Assembly: GCA_948567375.1 (NCBI GenBank)
Contig: OX419755.1
Location: 60,151,945 to 60,215,944 of the forward strand
Length of the DNA: 64,000 nt
Direction: 5' to 3'
DNA from: Lunularia cruciata
Taxonomy: Eukaryota; Streptophyta; Marchantiopsida; Lunulariales; Lunulariaceae
The notes under the pieces are model-generated. The model ran no database searches. It was not told the DNA's origin and was given only the letters and a program-made list of their open reading frames with translations. The position numbers were made by a program, and so were the translations under genes. Positions 1-11,357 of the stretch are shown here, one piece after another. The first letter of the stretch is position 1. Every line of letters begins with the position of its first letter.

Positions 1-3000
1 TTTAATCTCTCAGGTAGAAACCACACCCAGAAGAGAGTAACAAGCACTGACTCGCAATGTTGTCACAAATTAACACTCCATAATCACAACTCCATCAAAT
101 CTTTCCAAACAATCTTGATTGTGATGATTCAGGTGCTCCCAAAAACGGCACTTCACTACAAAACAACTTTGCCTCAGAATTGTGTTCCACCCCTCCACTA
201 AAGGCACAACTTCCTCGATCAAAATTGCTTCACATCAACTTCGCACTGCACTCACAAATGCAAAATACTACCAACACTACAATTCCTCTCAGATCTGTCA
301 AGGCATTGCTTTGATTGCACTTCACTCAGGATCAAACACACAGAATGAAGATCAAGGCTGTGGAATCCAACATCCAACAAGCACTCTGACTTGCACTTCA
401 AATTTCTCCACACACTCACAAACACAATTGCGAAATTGATACTCGGAATCAAGCTCAAGCGACGAGCACTGCTTCACAACACTTCACTTTATCTATTCTC
501 AAAAATAATGAGCACTGAACAACAATTCTCGGCGAATGCCACTCTTAATTAGTGAAGCAATTGACAGTTCTAACAACTATACCGTTTCTACAACAACTGT
601 TCTAACGTGCAGATCCAAAATGACAATGCAACCTTTCATATCTACCCCTTCAAATCTCAAATCTGTTACTAATCCAATCCAATGTCTACTTCTTCCTTGG
701 CTTTCAAACTTGAACCCGAAGTAATCTTACTTCCTACTACATTTTCCTCGGGTTTCACATCTCCTACTTCTTCTACCAAATCCAACAATTCTCTTTCCTG
801 ATCTGAAATTGCACTAGTGGGTAATCTATCTAACTCTTCATCCTTTGACCCACTCTTCTCTAATGTCTCTAAGGGCAACTCCAAAGACATTTGGATTCCT
901 ATGTTATCTACTTTGGTTTTTGCCTTAACATCTTGCCGAAGCTTTTCTAACTCTATTCTCACTAAGTCTAATCTAATCGCAATATTGTCTTCTACTTCTA
1001 AGATCTTCCTGTCTACACGAGTTCTGAGACTAATCAACAAGGCATTCAAATCTGTATCTTTTGCTTGTCTTCGCATTGTCTCCTGCACCAACAACTTCAA
1101 CTCGTGCAACCTTGTTTCTTCAATCCAAACGCTGGCTTCTGTACTTAACATTGCGTTCACTTTGAGGACTATCTCCTTCAATGGCTCCAATCTTGTCTTT
1201 TGTTCTTGTTCTTGATCCCATTCCTCTCTGTACATCGCCAACTCTTCTTCGAACTCGGCCTTCACTGCCTCCTTCTCTTTCTCCTTCTGTACGATTTTCT
1301 CTTCCTGATTACAAAGTAACTCTTGTAATCTCTCTTCTTCTCTATACCGCACAGACAACTCTCTTTGCTAGAGTTGCTTCTTCTCTTCCATACTCTCCAT
1401 CACTCGATCAAGCACTTGTTCCTTTGATGCTACCCTCGCCATAGCATGGATAAGCTCTACTCTTGAATCAGCGAACTGCTGCTTCAAGATTTCAAATTCA
1501 GCTACATGTCTCTCCCTTGCGATGTCACTCTTCCTCGCAAGATCCTCTTGATAGCTCACTTCCCGCTTCAGGTCTTCAATTACCTGACTTCTCTCTACTG
1601 CTGCCGCTTGCAGTACTTCTCTCTCCTTCTCACCTCGGGTTATACTCTTCTTCAACTCCGAGTTTTCTTCTTCTAATCTCGCTACCACCTGCAATACAGT
1701 CTTTACCTTTGGACAAGTTGACTGCATCTCCTTCTTCTTCTTCTCCAACTTCACTAACAGCGGGTATACTACCTCTTGCAGGTACTCCACTCCCTCACTG
1801 GCAACTTCTTCCTCCCACGGAGTAATTTCTTGTTTCTCCTCATGTTCTCCTGATATGCGCCTTCTTCGCTGAAGTCTTCATATCGGGTTTGATGCCTCAC
1901 TACTTGTGCTGTCTTTTGCATCTGCCTTCACTTTACTCGGCCCCGCCTCATACTTCACCTTACATCTTGAGCGAACTCCTCGCTGTACTGCGATCTTCTT
2001 CTCCTCGAGCACCGGTACTTTGTCTTCTAGCGCCGCATTGTCTTTGGCTTCTACTTTGGCTTGCACTTCTTCTTTGTATTCTTCAGCCGCCGGTGCCGAG
2101 GTCATTTCTCCACCGTCTTCACTGTCACTGCTAGTATCTCCGCTCTACAGTGTCAGCTCGGGTTCCTCCTCACGTTCCGAGTCCTCCGTCTTGAGCTCAG
2201 CTTCGCCTTCTGAGTCTTCATCTTCTGACTAAATCACCACCATCCCTTGCCTCGGGTTATGTTTCTGCATCTTCCAAGGTTTCTTGTTTTCTTCGGCTTC
2301 TGCGTGCCAAGTTCTCTTCTTCATCGGGGTACTTACCATGACCTCCACGTTTTTCCCTATCTTTGCATAGTAGTTGTCCGTGCTCCGGATTTAGAGAATA
2401 TATTGCTGCTCCTCCGCGTCGACTTCTCCTCTCAAGTTAGGATGGAAATGAGACACCATTCTATTGCGCTCCGCCAAATTGAGCAAATTCAACCCGAGGT
2501 AGAAATGTGCTGCAAATGGTACAATGTAGTGTGGAGGCGACTTATCCCGCAGATTCCACACCATCTGCCTCGTTCTCTCGTGAAAACACCTTGCCCAATT
2601 GATCGGTTCTCCTGCAAATAACTTGTGGAAGAACACCGCTTGGTGTTTCATCACATAAGTGGTTCTCTCCGGCTTCAGGATGGCCATTAGTGCACTCACA
2701 ATTCCTCTCCTCACAGGGTCTTTGTAGCTCTCAACTTTGTACCCATTCTTTGTTCTCTTTGACAAGAAGGCATCTCTCACCTCCTACGTTTCTTGGGCTA
2801 TCTCTCCTTTCCCCAAGAACGTGGCTCCCTGCTCCGAACCCGCCTCCTTCCCGAGTACGAGTCTCCAATCTGACTCTGTCCAGCAAGCCGGATTTCCTCT
2901 CTTCCCTTCTTCCTTGGGACCATTGAGACACTTACTCTCAATGATTTCTGTCATGAATCTTGGAAAACTTACGTTCTAGTTCCATGCCAAAAAGGTGATC

Positions 3001-3647
3001 CGAAGTCGGCTCAAGACTTCAATCCTTGCTACTACATCTAATCTCCGAATTGCATGATTTCTCACTGCAAATTCAGAGTTTTTCTTCCCTCCTCCCATCT
3101 CTTCTGCTTTCTTACTGTCTCTCAATTTCTCTCTCGCGACTTCTCCCTTGTGCACTAACCCGAGTACAAATTTATTTCCCTTTCCCCGATCACCTGCAAG
3201 ACGACTTCTCAACGGCGAAGGAAAATTGCTCGACATTTCGTCGTTGCAGTTTCGATTTTTATAGAGTTGCACTTCTTTGTCTTCCATTGCTTTGAGTTTC
3301 TACCAAGAAATCACACCTCCTGCATGCACCTGTCACTGTCAATCAACCTTTGCGCGTATGAGCCGCCAGTTTTGAAACGGCCCCTTCTTGAATTTCTCGC
3401 CCCGACGAAAGGTTGTTAGACTGTCTTTGCCTCGGGTTGAGCTCCCCCCTAATCCAAAGACAATTTACTTCGTATGGTATGATGACAGGGCATTTCCGAG
3501 GACTTTGCCTTATGACCCAAAGTCACTTTACTTTGGGTTTCATCCCAAAGACAATTTTCTTTGCCTTCTTCGGCCATACAGGCACAATCCGACCTCTCTA
3601 TACACTTCTTCTCCTTTATTTTGAAAAAAAAAAATGTGGGCACCACA
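1..3647 (-). mobile_element. LCL family LTR, copy 1 (3' end outside window)
   Basis: This is a long terminal repeat of the LCL family read on the minus strand. It begins at 3,647 with TGTGGTGCCCACA, the same start seen at 27,132 and 61,014, and it matches those copies all the way to base 1. By comparison with the 27-30 kb copy, roughly the last 125 bases lie beyond the window. It was inserted into the A2 repeat of MTG copy 2, which is cut off exactly at 3,648. Whether it is a solo LTR or one end of a full element cannot be seen here. Confidence 0.85.
669..3236 (-). pseudogene. LTR-encoded coiled-coil protein, copy 1
   Basis: A single frame of 856 codons runs from the ATG at 3,236 to the stop at 669 with no frameshift; only nonsense codons interrupt it, for example TGG to TAG after ITFLAWN at about 2,976. 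The predicted protein has a basic N-terminal part, then a conserved domain around KNGYKVESYKDPVRRGI and FFHKLFAGEPINWARCF, then an acidic Ser/Glu-rich stretch, then a long coiled coil (1,800 to 700) ending in a charged tail. A TATA-like box lies just upstream at about 3,257-3,264. The N-terminal half recalls putative plant transposon or gag-like domains, but I do not assign a function. The same protein is found in every LCL copy, inside the LTR itself. Broken in this copy. Confidence 0.7.
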
Positions 3648-3895
3648 GAGCTGCACTTCAAAAGTATACCCCCTGGACTCAAGCTAGGTCTGAACCCTAA
3701 CGGTCCCGCTGATGGCACACTCAACGGTGCAAATGGTGCAAAGTGATGGTGGGCCCCACCGTGAAGTCAATACCCCAAACACAAAATCTGACTATCAAAA
3801 ATTAGTCTTTGAGAAACTACTAAAATAGCTCTAACTACTATCATTGGAACTCTAGTGTACAAGCATCTAGATGTGACACTACAAATGGCGTGACA
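3648..3895 (-). repeat. MTG A2 repeat, truncated
   Basis: This begins with TGTCACGCC at 3,895 and matches the first part of the A repeat at 44,011 and 53,219. It stops at 3,648 where an LCL LTR has inserted. It follows B1 after a two-base GT spacer, the same order as in the intact copy, where the spacer is GC. Confidence 0.85.
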
Positions 3896-3897
3896 AC

Positions 3898-4003
3898 TAT
3901 CATGCGTATATACATCACTAGACAACATATATTGCAGTCAACATCATACACTATAGAAGCACAACTCACACATAAGTCATACATAGACTCTAAAGTGCCA
4001 CAA
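3898..4003 (-). repeat. MTG B1 repeat, copy 2
   Basis: A 106-bp block starting TTGTGGCAC, exactly as long as B1 and B2 of the copy at 53 kb. It lies directly after a purine-rich tract (AGGGAAGCGA, 4,013-4,004) and directly before A2. The last bases are GATA where the intact copy has GACA, a single transition. Confidence 0.85.
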
Positions 4004-4171
4004 TCGCTTCCCTAGCTGGTGGTTAGGTCCCTCTAACTCTAGATACCCATCTACTCTAAGTATATGGTCTACCCTATAATGGGCAACGATCAAGAGGCCG
4101 GGTGCTATGGAGCCCCATCATTAGTTACCTATCTGCAATCTATACCATATAAAAAATGAACTAGCTATAGG

Positions 4172-7100
4172 TCAAGTACATCTAGGACATAACCATTGTC
4201 CATGAGGAACCACCATGAGGGGAGGAGTCATACATGCCATATGCCATCCTCTTAAATAGCTATCACACACTAACATAGTAGCAGCTCCACTAGAAGATCC
4301 ACATAACATACACCTCAAGCCTGCACGTACAAGTGCCAAGCTTGGGTCCATAGTACCATCAATGTTTGGAAGGTGGTATGGCACACAATTGCGCATATGA
4401 TCCATCCAAAAAACACCATCACGTCCTTCTAACACAAGGACTCCTTTTTCCAGATGGCAAAACCTCACGCACTCTCAAGATAGTGCGGCTTGTCAAAACA
4501 TCAAGTGTTGTTGGTGCTATCTGCTATAGATATACATAGTCTCTTGGATGAAATTGATGGATCGAGGGTCTATAACCTCCTCCTTGAATGGTAGCATAGC
4601 ATAATGTATCTCTATGTTCAGCAATCGCCAAGTTCTCAAAGGCCATCGACATCACTCCCCAAAAGATCTCTGCCCATTGAGAACATGCACTTATCCATAT
4701 ATCGGGGTCATCCAAGTCCAAAACTACAATAGCATCTCAACAAATGGCTACATGTAAATTTATATCTCATCCATAGAGTAGAAAGTATGGAGAGAAGGAT
4801 GCTAAGGAGGCTTGCCGGCTGAACCAATAGCCCATGGCCAACCAAGGTAATTGGAGATCCCAATCTCCCAAGTGGCCTCTTTACAAACCATACTAAATGC
4901 AATCCTCTCTTCACCGTTTGAACCACTCTCTCTGCTAAGCCATTTGCCTCAGGGTAATCTTGAGATGTAGTACAATAATCAATCAAAGCCTTGTCACACA
5001 AGACTTGAAACTCCTCCAAGAACTCTGTACCCTGAGCAGTCAAAATCTCAGTTGGTGCACCAAAATGACTAAGGACTTGATCCAAGAACGAGTAAGTTGT
5101 CCCTTCACTAGACTTGTCAGGAAATGCCACCAACTCAATCCACTTGGAGAAGTGCTCCACCATCACCAAACATACCAATGATGTCTCACAATCAGCGGTA
5201 AAGGTCCAGCAAAGTCCAAACTCCAATGGTAACCCAATCCCATGATAGGTAATGGGTGTAACTGTGGCATAGGAGCATTGAATGATGCTCTAACTTGGTC
5301 ACAAACCACACATCTGGCAACAAATTGTTGTACCTCGGTCTGCATACCGCGCCACCAATAATGACTCTAGAGTAAGCTATATGTACGCTTTACTCTAAAA
5401 TGTCCTAGCCCCTCATGAGCATGATGGACCAACTGTGGTCTCTAAGATGCAAGTGGTACTACTCTCACTCTACAAACCTCCCATACACGCAAAAGGTGTT
5501 TGCCCTCCAATCTGAACCATCAGGCTTACTGAAGAACACAATCTCTCTCCTTGGCCCCAATTGTGCCACCCACAACACCAGTGCAAAGATAGTCCATCAC
5601 TAAGACATCATCATGAATGTCTTGCTGAACTATACAAATATTCTCATTCTCTGGATCTATGACCTCAATAACTCCTCGTGTATGCACTGAGAGAGATACC
5701 ACCAAAGCCTCTGAAAATATACATAGAAATCAGATGCATGTCAACGTGCTCTGGTCTGATCCTCCTAGTTGGGACATGGGTTTCTATTCAACCCATCTGC
5801 ATCACGGTTCACTACTTCAGGTCTGTGAACAACCATGAAATCATACTCTTGTAAAATCAGAGCCCATCGTGCAAGCTTCCTTGAAAGTTGGACTCCATCA
5901 ACCACTTTAGTGGCTGATGATCAGTGATGAGAGTGAAGGGGTTACCAAATAGGTAACATAAAATATCTGCTACTGCCCAAATTTCTGCCAAGCACTCTCC
6001 CTCATATGAACTATACTTTGCCTTTGCTGAATTGTTAGAGCAACTAGCATAGGCCACCACAAACTCCTTCCCCTCATCATCATGTTGGGTGAGCACCGCT
6101 CCAAGCCCCAACATACTCCAATCAGTATGAACCTGAAATGGTTGTCCTTTGATCGGTCTCCTCAAAATAGGAGCGGATGTCAACCTCTCCTTGAGCTCTA
6201 CAAAAGCTCTCTCCTGCTCATCTCCCCAACACCACTCTTGTGTAGGCTTGATCAGCTTTGTCAAGGCCTTGGCAATGGCACTAAATCCTCTAACATAGTG
6301 GCAATAGAAGTTCACCAACCCAAGGAATGGTTGCACTCTACTCACATCCGTAGGCCAAGGAATACGTGCAATAGCCTCCACCTTGCTCTACTGAACACCA
6401 AGTCGTCCGAGGTAGATAGTGTGACCCAAATACTCAACCCGCTCGTAGAAGAACCTATACTTCTCAGGATGTAATTTGAGTCCATGAGATCTCAACCTCT
6501 CAAACACCTCCAACAACTGTCTCTCATGCTCCTCCACAGTAGTGCTATAGACCAAAATGTCATCAATATAGCACCAAGCAAAATCCAATCCAGCTAGGAT
6601 CCTATCCATGATCCTTTGGAACTCAGTAGGAGCATTCTTTATCCTAGACAATAAGAACCTCCATTGATATAACACATCCTTGCCATGAGGATCAATAGCC
6701 TAAAATGTTATCTTGGATTTATCCTCCTCCTTGATTGGCAACTGATGATATCTCGCTCAAAGATCCAAAGTACTGAAGACCTTTGCATGCCCAATTGCAT
6801 CAAAAATCTCCTCCGGTGTAAGCATGGCATACCAATCAGCCCTGGTCTGTCGGTTGATAGAATGGTAATCTCCACACATCCGCCTATCTGTGTAGTTGCC
6901 ATGCATATCCTTGTTAGCTGGCATCACTATCGCTGATGCATATTCTCCATGTGAAATCTCAACCAAACCAGCCTCAAAAAGGTCACTACTCTAGCTTTGA
7001 ATCAATGTCCTCTCCATCTCACTTTATCAATAAGGACATTGGAAAATTGGTGTATTGCTAGTTAGCTCAATCCATATATCAGGTCCTATTAGAGCACCCA

Positions 7101-7251
7101 AATCCTTCATATGGAAGGAAAAACAACTTGTATGGATCCTCAAGAACCTCCAAACCCTCCGCCTTTCCTCTCCAATAAGCTTGGATCCAAGATTTGGCTC
7201 CCAAGTATCCTTTGTAACTATAGTAGGAGTGGAAGACGTACTGACTGGCTG
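4172..7251 (-). pseudogene. MTG copy 2: RT, RNase H, integrase, PHD
   Basis: The pol half of the decayed copy. RT motifs are readable at 6,970-6,400, including a YIDD catalytic box in the stretch CYIDDILVYS near 6,560. RNase H follows to about 5,860, with HTDWSMLGLGAVLTQ. The integrase zinc-binding region (about 5,350-5,290) keeps the CVVCD pair that the younger copy has lost. The core keeps SLDFAGPLP and a modified second-Asp box, LTAQGTEF, where Asp is replaced by Ala. The C-terminal PHD finger is present (4,320-4,172) but one zinc Cys is Tyr (CDSY). At 5,622-5,624 this copy reads CAA where the 44-kb copy has a TGA stop. Several stops and frameshifts make it non-functional. Confidence 0.85.
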
Positions 7252-10200
7252 CTACACTGGGCCCTTGGGAGCAATAGTGTCATGCTCCCGACCACTAGAG
7301 GTCCCAACCTCTGTGTGAAAAAATCCCTCCACTCTAGTTGCAAGCTCCACACGTCCCTAGCTGCATCCCATGTGGACCAAGGGTGTAATCCAAGTAGCCC
7401 ACGCTCACTTGGATGGACTCCAAGTAGACCACTCTCCTTAGTAGCTATTGGATGTGTCCCAAGAATACCATGTCCACTTGGTCTATCGCTCCCAGCATGT
7501 GCCTGAATCTTCTTGATAGGCACAAGGCTCACAAGTGTCCAAGTGGTGATGCCTATCAAGTGCATCCTACGTTGCTCTGCCAAGCCAAGGCTCACAATCT
7601 AGGTCAAACAGTTTAGGTCCATAGCCTAACCTAACACCTGATGCTTGGATACCTCTAACACTACTAGAACAGCGGTAATACCGGTGCAAAAACCCATTGC
7701 CTGCTCTCTCTCTCATCAGTGTTGGGCTCCACCAACTACTGTAACTATGAGTCCCAAACAAGTCCAAGTCCTCCCTCTCAAAAAGCATGAGAGCCTAGGA
7801 AACTCATGAGTGTGGGAAATGCGGCTCTAGGCTGTCCAACTAGGTTCACCACTACCATAGGTGACCTATCAGCCACTACCACTGTCTAAGACTAGCGCCC
7901 AACATCCAAGATATCATCAACAAGGATGTGGTCAAGTCACTAAAACCCATCATAAGCACGTAGTTGACCCACTTTGGGTAAGAAGTTCGTCCACCAAAGA
8001 CGAAGACAATGAGCCCATGATCTCACTCTGGCTGCATCTAACAATACAGAAGGTCCCATCCAAGAATGGACCTAATGTGTACTCGCCACCACTCTGGTGC
8101 GAGAATCACCCATCAAAGGCACGTTCTCCAAAAGGTAAGTTGGAGAAATGGACTGATGAACTTGGAGATGTCGTAGTATCCATAACATCTCCCAAAACAC
8201 ACCAGAACAAGGATCTTGAAGACCCAAACCATAGCCCGCATGTGTATGTCCCTAACATGGCAATCCAAAAATCACCAAGTTAATAGACCCATGTCTCTCT
8301 AGGTCATGCGCCCTCAGTAAGGAAATATCTACTAGTAGGGCCTTCTGGTAACCTCTGACTGCTGACATTGGTAATAACTTTGGATACCAATAGGCCAAGT
8401 GTGCCACATGATGTATAGAGACTCACCTAGCAATTTCATCTCTCTCTACATACAAGTACCTCTATACTTGTATACCTGCCTGCAACACCGCAGCTAGTCC
8501 GGTGCTAATCCCACCAAACAACTCTAATAGACATATCCCCTCTATTGGATACTGCCAAGCAATGAGTGTGGTATCCAGAGGTGTCAAAGCAATTGATTCT
8601 AGAGGCTCATCCTCACACTCATCTCCTAATGGTACAAAGGCTCCACTCCAAACCTGTTGCACCAACTGATGTGCATATTGCTGCAATGCCTCATTGGAAC
8701 TCCACAATGGAACATCCAAGGTGGATGGAACAATCCTACTTGTACTCCAAATCCGAGTGATCTCCTTTGGTACTGGAGTATCCTCTGCATGGGCATTCCT
8801 CTCCAAAAAATCACCAGGCCAAGTAACTGCACCATTGAAAGCTAAAACTGATGCTGCCATGGTCTCAGACTGTAGTGAGCCTAGATTGCCACTATTGAAG
8901 CATACTGGTAGGCGACAAACTTGTCCCTCACCAGATTTCCAACCTGGTCTATAGGAGACTGTCTCCTCCCAATAGTCAATACTGAAACCCATGGGGTATA
9001 ACACTACTCTCCCAACTAGCACATCATATGACTCAGCTATTGTCACAATAGCCTGAGCTCTCACCAGCAAGCTATCAGTCGGATGACTAGACTAAACCTA
9101 GACAACAAGCTCTCCATGTATGATGTATTGTGTCGAACCACCACCTAGAGATTCTGGACCAGAAATGGATACCTTTCTACATCGGTCATTCGTAACTCTA
9201 GACTAATAAGTACAACCTTCCCCAACATAAAGGGCTGTGCACCAGAGTCTAACAAGACTCTCTATGGTGTATAGACCTTCCCTGAAGGTACTACCAAACG
9301 GAAAATCCCCCTTTGGTTATCCAATAGGACAACACCAGGTGTAAACTATGCTCTCTCAAAGGTTGGTCTAGCTAGCAACTCCTCTAGTCTAGCCGCTATT
9401 ACTTGCCAGAAACCACTAGTTGCTGAACAAATCCATGCTCCTCAACCAAGTCAGCTCCACTACCAACCACCTCTACTCTAATAGTAGGAACTGCATCATC
9501 CCTACTCTCACAAAGCATGGCAGCCAACCAGGACACTAGGGTTGGGTCAACTCCCAATGTAAACATATCACTAGCCAAAAACAAAGGACACCGTATAATC
9601 AGCTGAGCCGCCCCCAACATCATGCTAGACTCAGTTTGTGTAGTAGTAGGTGGTTGACTAGCAGGTTGTCCATCATGCACTCCATCACCACCTACCACAC
9701 CTGCACTCAAATGTCTAGGAACCATGGATGTTTTCTACAATGCCTCATATAGTGTGAAAGACTGGGGAAGTCTGACATGTCTCCCGACCTCTCCTCTCTG
9801 TGAGTCCAACTTCACTGATGCTCCTCTAGGCTATGGAGCACGTACTGCACTCCTAGTCATTGCTATAGATGCATCCACTTGTGTTGCTCCGCACATGAAG
9901 TCCAAAGCATCTCTATTACCATCATATGAGGTGGAAGCCTCAGTCCCCAAATCTGATCTCCTCTGAGCAATGGCCATACTAGCTAATCTCTGCTCCAAAT
10001 GCCCAATCCGAGTAGCCATAGCTGTATCAAAAGTAAGGGCAGGTACTGCACCCCTACTAGGTGAAGATCCTCTACCACCACCTCTACCACCTAGTCCTCC
10101 ATGAATTGGAGCTCCTTTACTACCTGCCATAGCAGCCCTACCGCCCCGTAACTCTGAGTGTAGGTCAAAACACCGGTCACTAGTGTGACCAAATCTTTGG

Positions 10201-11195
10201 CAGTGCTCACATTGCCTCTATGCTGGCTGTGATGCACTAGAGGTATCAGGTCCGCTGCCCTGAGTACACTCTCTCCTATGGTGAGGTCTACCACAAGTCC
10301 AACAAGCAATACTTCCATTCAATGGCTGTTATTGACCCAAAGATGAAGGTAAGGGCCTAGCTCCACTAGGCCCTCCACTTGCTCCATAGGATCTGGGCTA
10401 TTCACCCTATCCTCAAAAACCAATTGGGCGTGGCGCACTTTGTTGCACTCTAGAAGAAGTCACAACCGTGGATGAGATCTCCCTACTAAATCCATATGTC
10501 ACCACTCTCTCCTCCACCATGTTGAGCTCAATACGCTCAGCCAAACCAAAGACCATTGCCAAAGTGAGCGAAGTAGCCTGCAACAATATAGCATCACAAA
10601 CTCTACATCATAACTCCTTGTCCAGTCTCCCATACCAAAACAAGACTGCTTGGGCCTGAATAACTCCCTAAGTGAAACTGATCAGCCGCCTCATGCAAGT
10701 GTATGCCTCATGCAAGTGTATGCCTCGCATAAGCTTTTTCTAGCCTTCCATTGGAACTCCTACAAGCTCCTCAGCTTGTCAGTCCACACTCTTTGGTAGT
10801 TCTACCTCAAATAATGGAAGAACTCCACCATGGGGTTAAACCCCGGTATCACACCACCTCATGTAGCGGTACTTCCACTTGTAGTAGCATTATCTCTAGC
10901 TAGTGCACCTCCACTAGCTCCACCAACACTACTCGAGCTAGAATTCGTAGGTACAGCCGATCTACTCCTGGCCACCAAGCCTAAAGTGATAGAGACATAG
11001 TTTGGAGACCAATACTGTCTCCATAATTCAATCTCCTCCAAATGACCTCTCCTGAACTCATGGTAGTCATCCATCGGCGGACCCTCCAGATGCAACCCCT
11101 TCCATGCCATGAAAGGTGTAAACAAAGGTGGGTTCCACATCTGCTGCATATCACACCAACTATCAAACTCTTGGATGAAGTCATCCAACTCAATA
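7252..11195 (-). pseudogene. MTG copy 2: gag, protease, DNA methyltransferase
   Basis: Remnant of the 5' half of the polyprotein. Gag residues IQEFDSWCD start at the 11,195 junction. Zinc-knuckle coding lies near 10,300-10,170 and the protease DSGA box near 9,250. The methyltransferase spans about 8,520-7,560. Its catalytic motif IV is destroyed: where the intact copy reads WPCQ, this one reads LPC and then a stop (CAG to TAG) near 8,262. In-frame stops equivalent to three of the intact copy are at 10,861-10,859 (TGA), 7,738-7,736 (TAG) and 7,254-7,252 (TAG followed by CAGCCA). The shared stops matter because they may not be random decay; see the findings. Confidence 0.85.
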
Positions 11196-11332
11196 ACTCT
11201 GAAGTGTATGGGGCTTTCAAACGTTCATCTTCTTCACGCTGCACTGCTCATCTTTGAGCTCTCTCTTCCCGTTGTTCTCTCGATGCAGACATTCATATTG
11301 CGTGGACATCCAATTTCAAATTTGGCTTTGTA

Positions 11333-11350
11333 TCCCCGGCAGCGGCGCCA
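11333..11350 (-). promoter_or_regulatory. Primer binding site of LCL element
   Basis: Minus-strand TGGCGCCGCTGCCGGGGA, seven bases downstream of the LTR end. From memory this is the type of site, complementary to the 3' end of tRNA-Asp, used by Athila/Tat and some other plant gypsy elements. It defines the 3' end of the LTR at 11,358 and proves that the 3.7-kb repeat is an LTR. Confidence 0.8.
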
Positions 11351-11357
11351 AAAATCA

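Noticed and set aside
669-1790. Structural coiled-coil (myosin/kinesin-like) host gene
   Set aside because: Repeated in six LTR copies at the same relative position; similarity to motor-protein coils is only composition.
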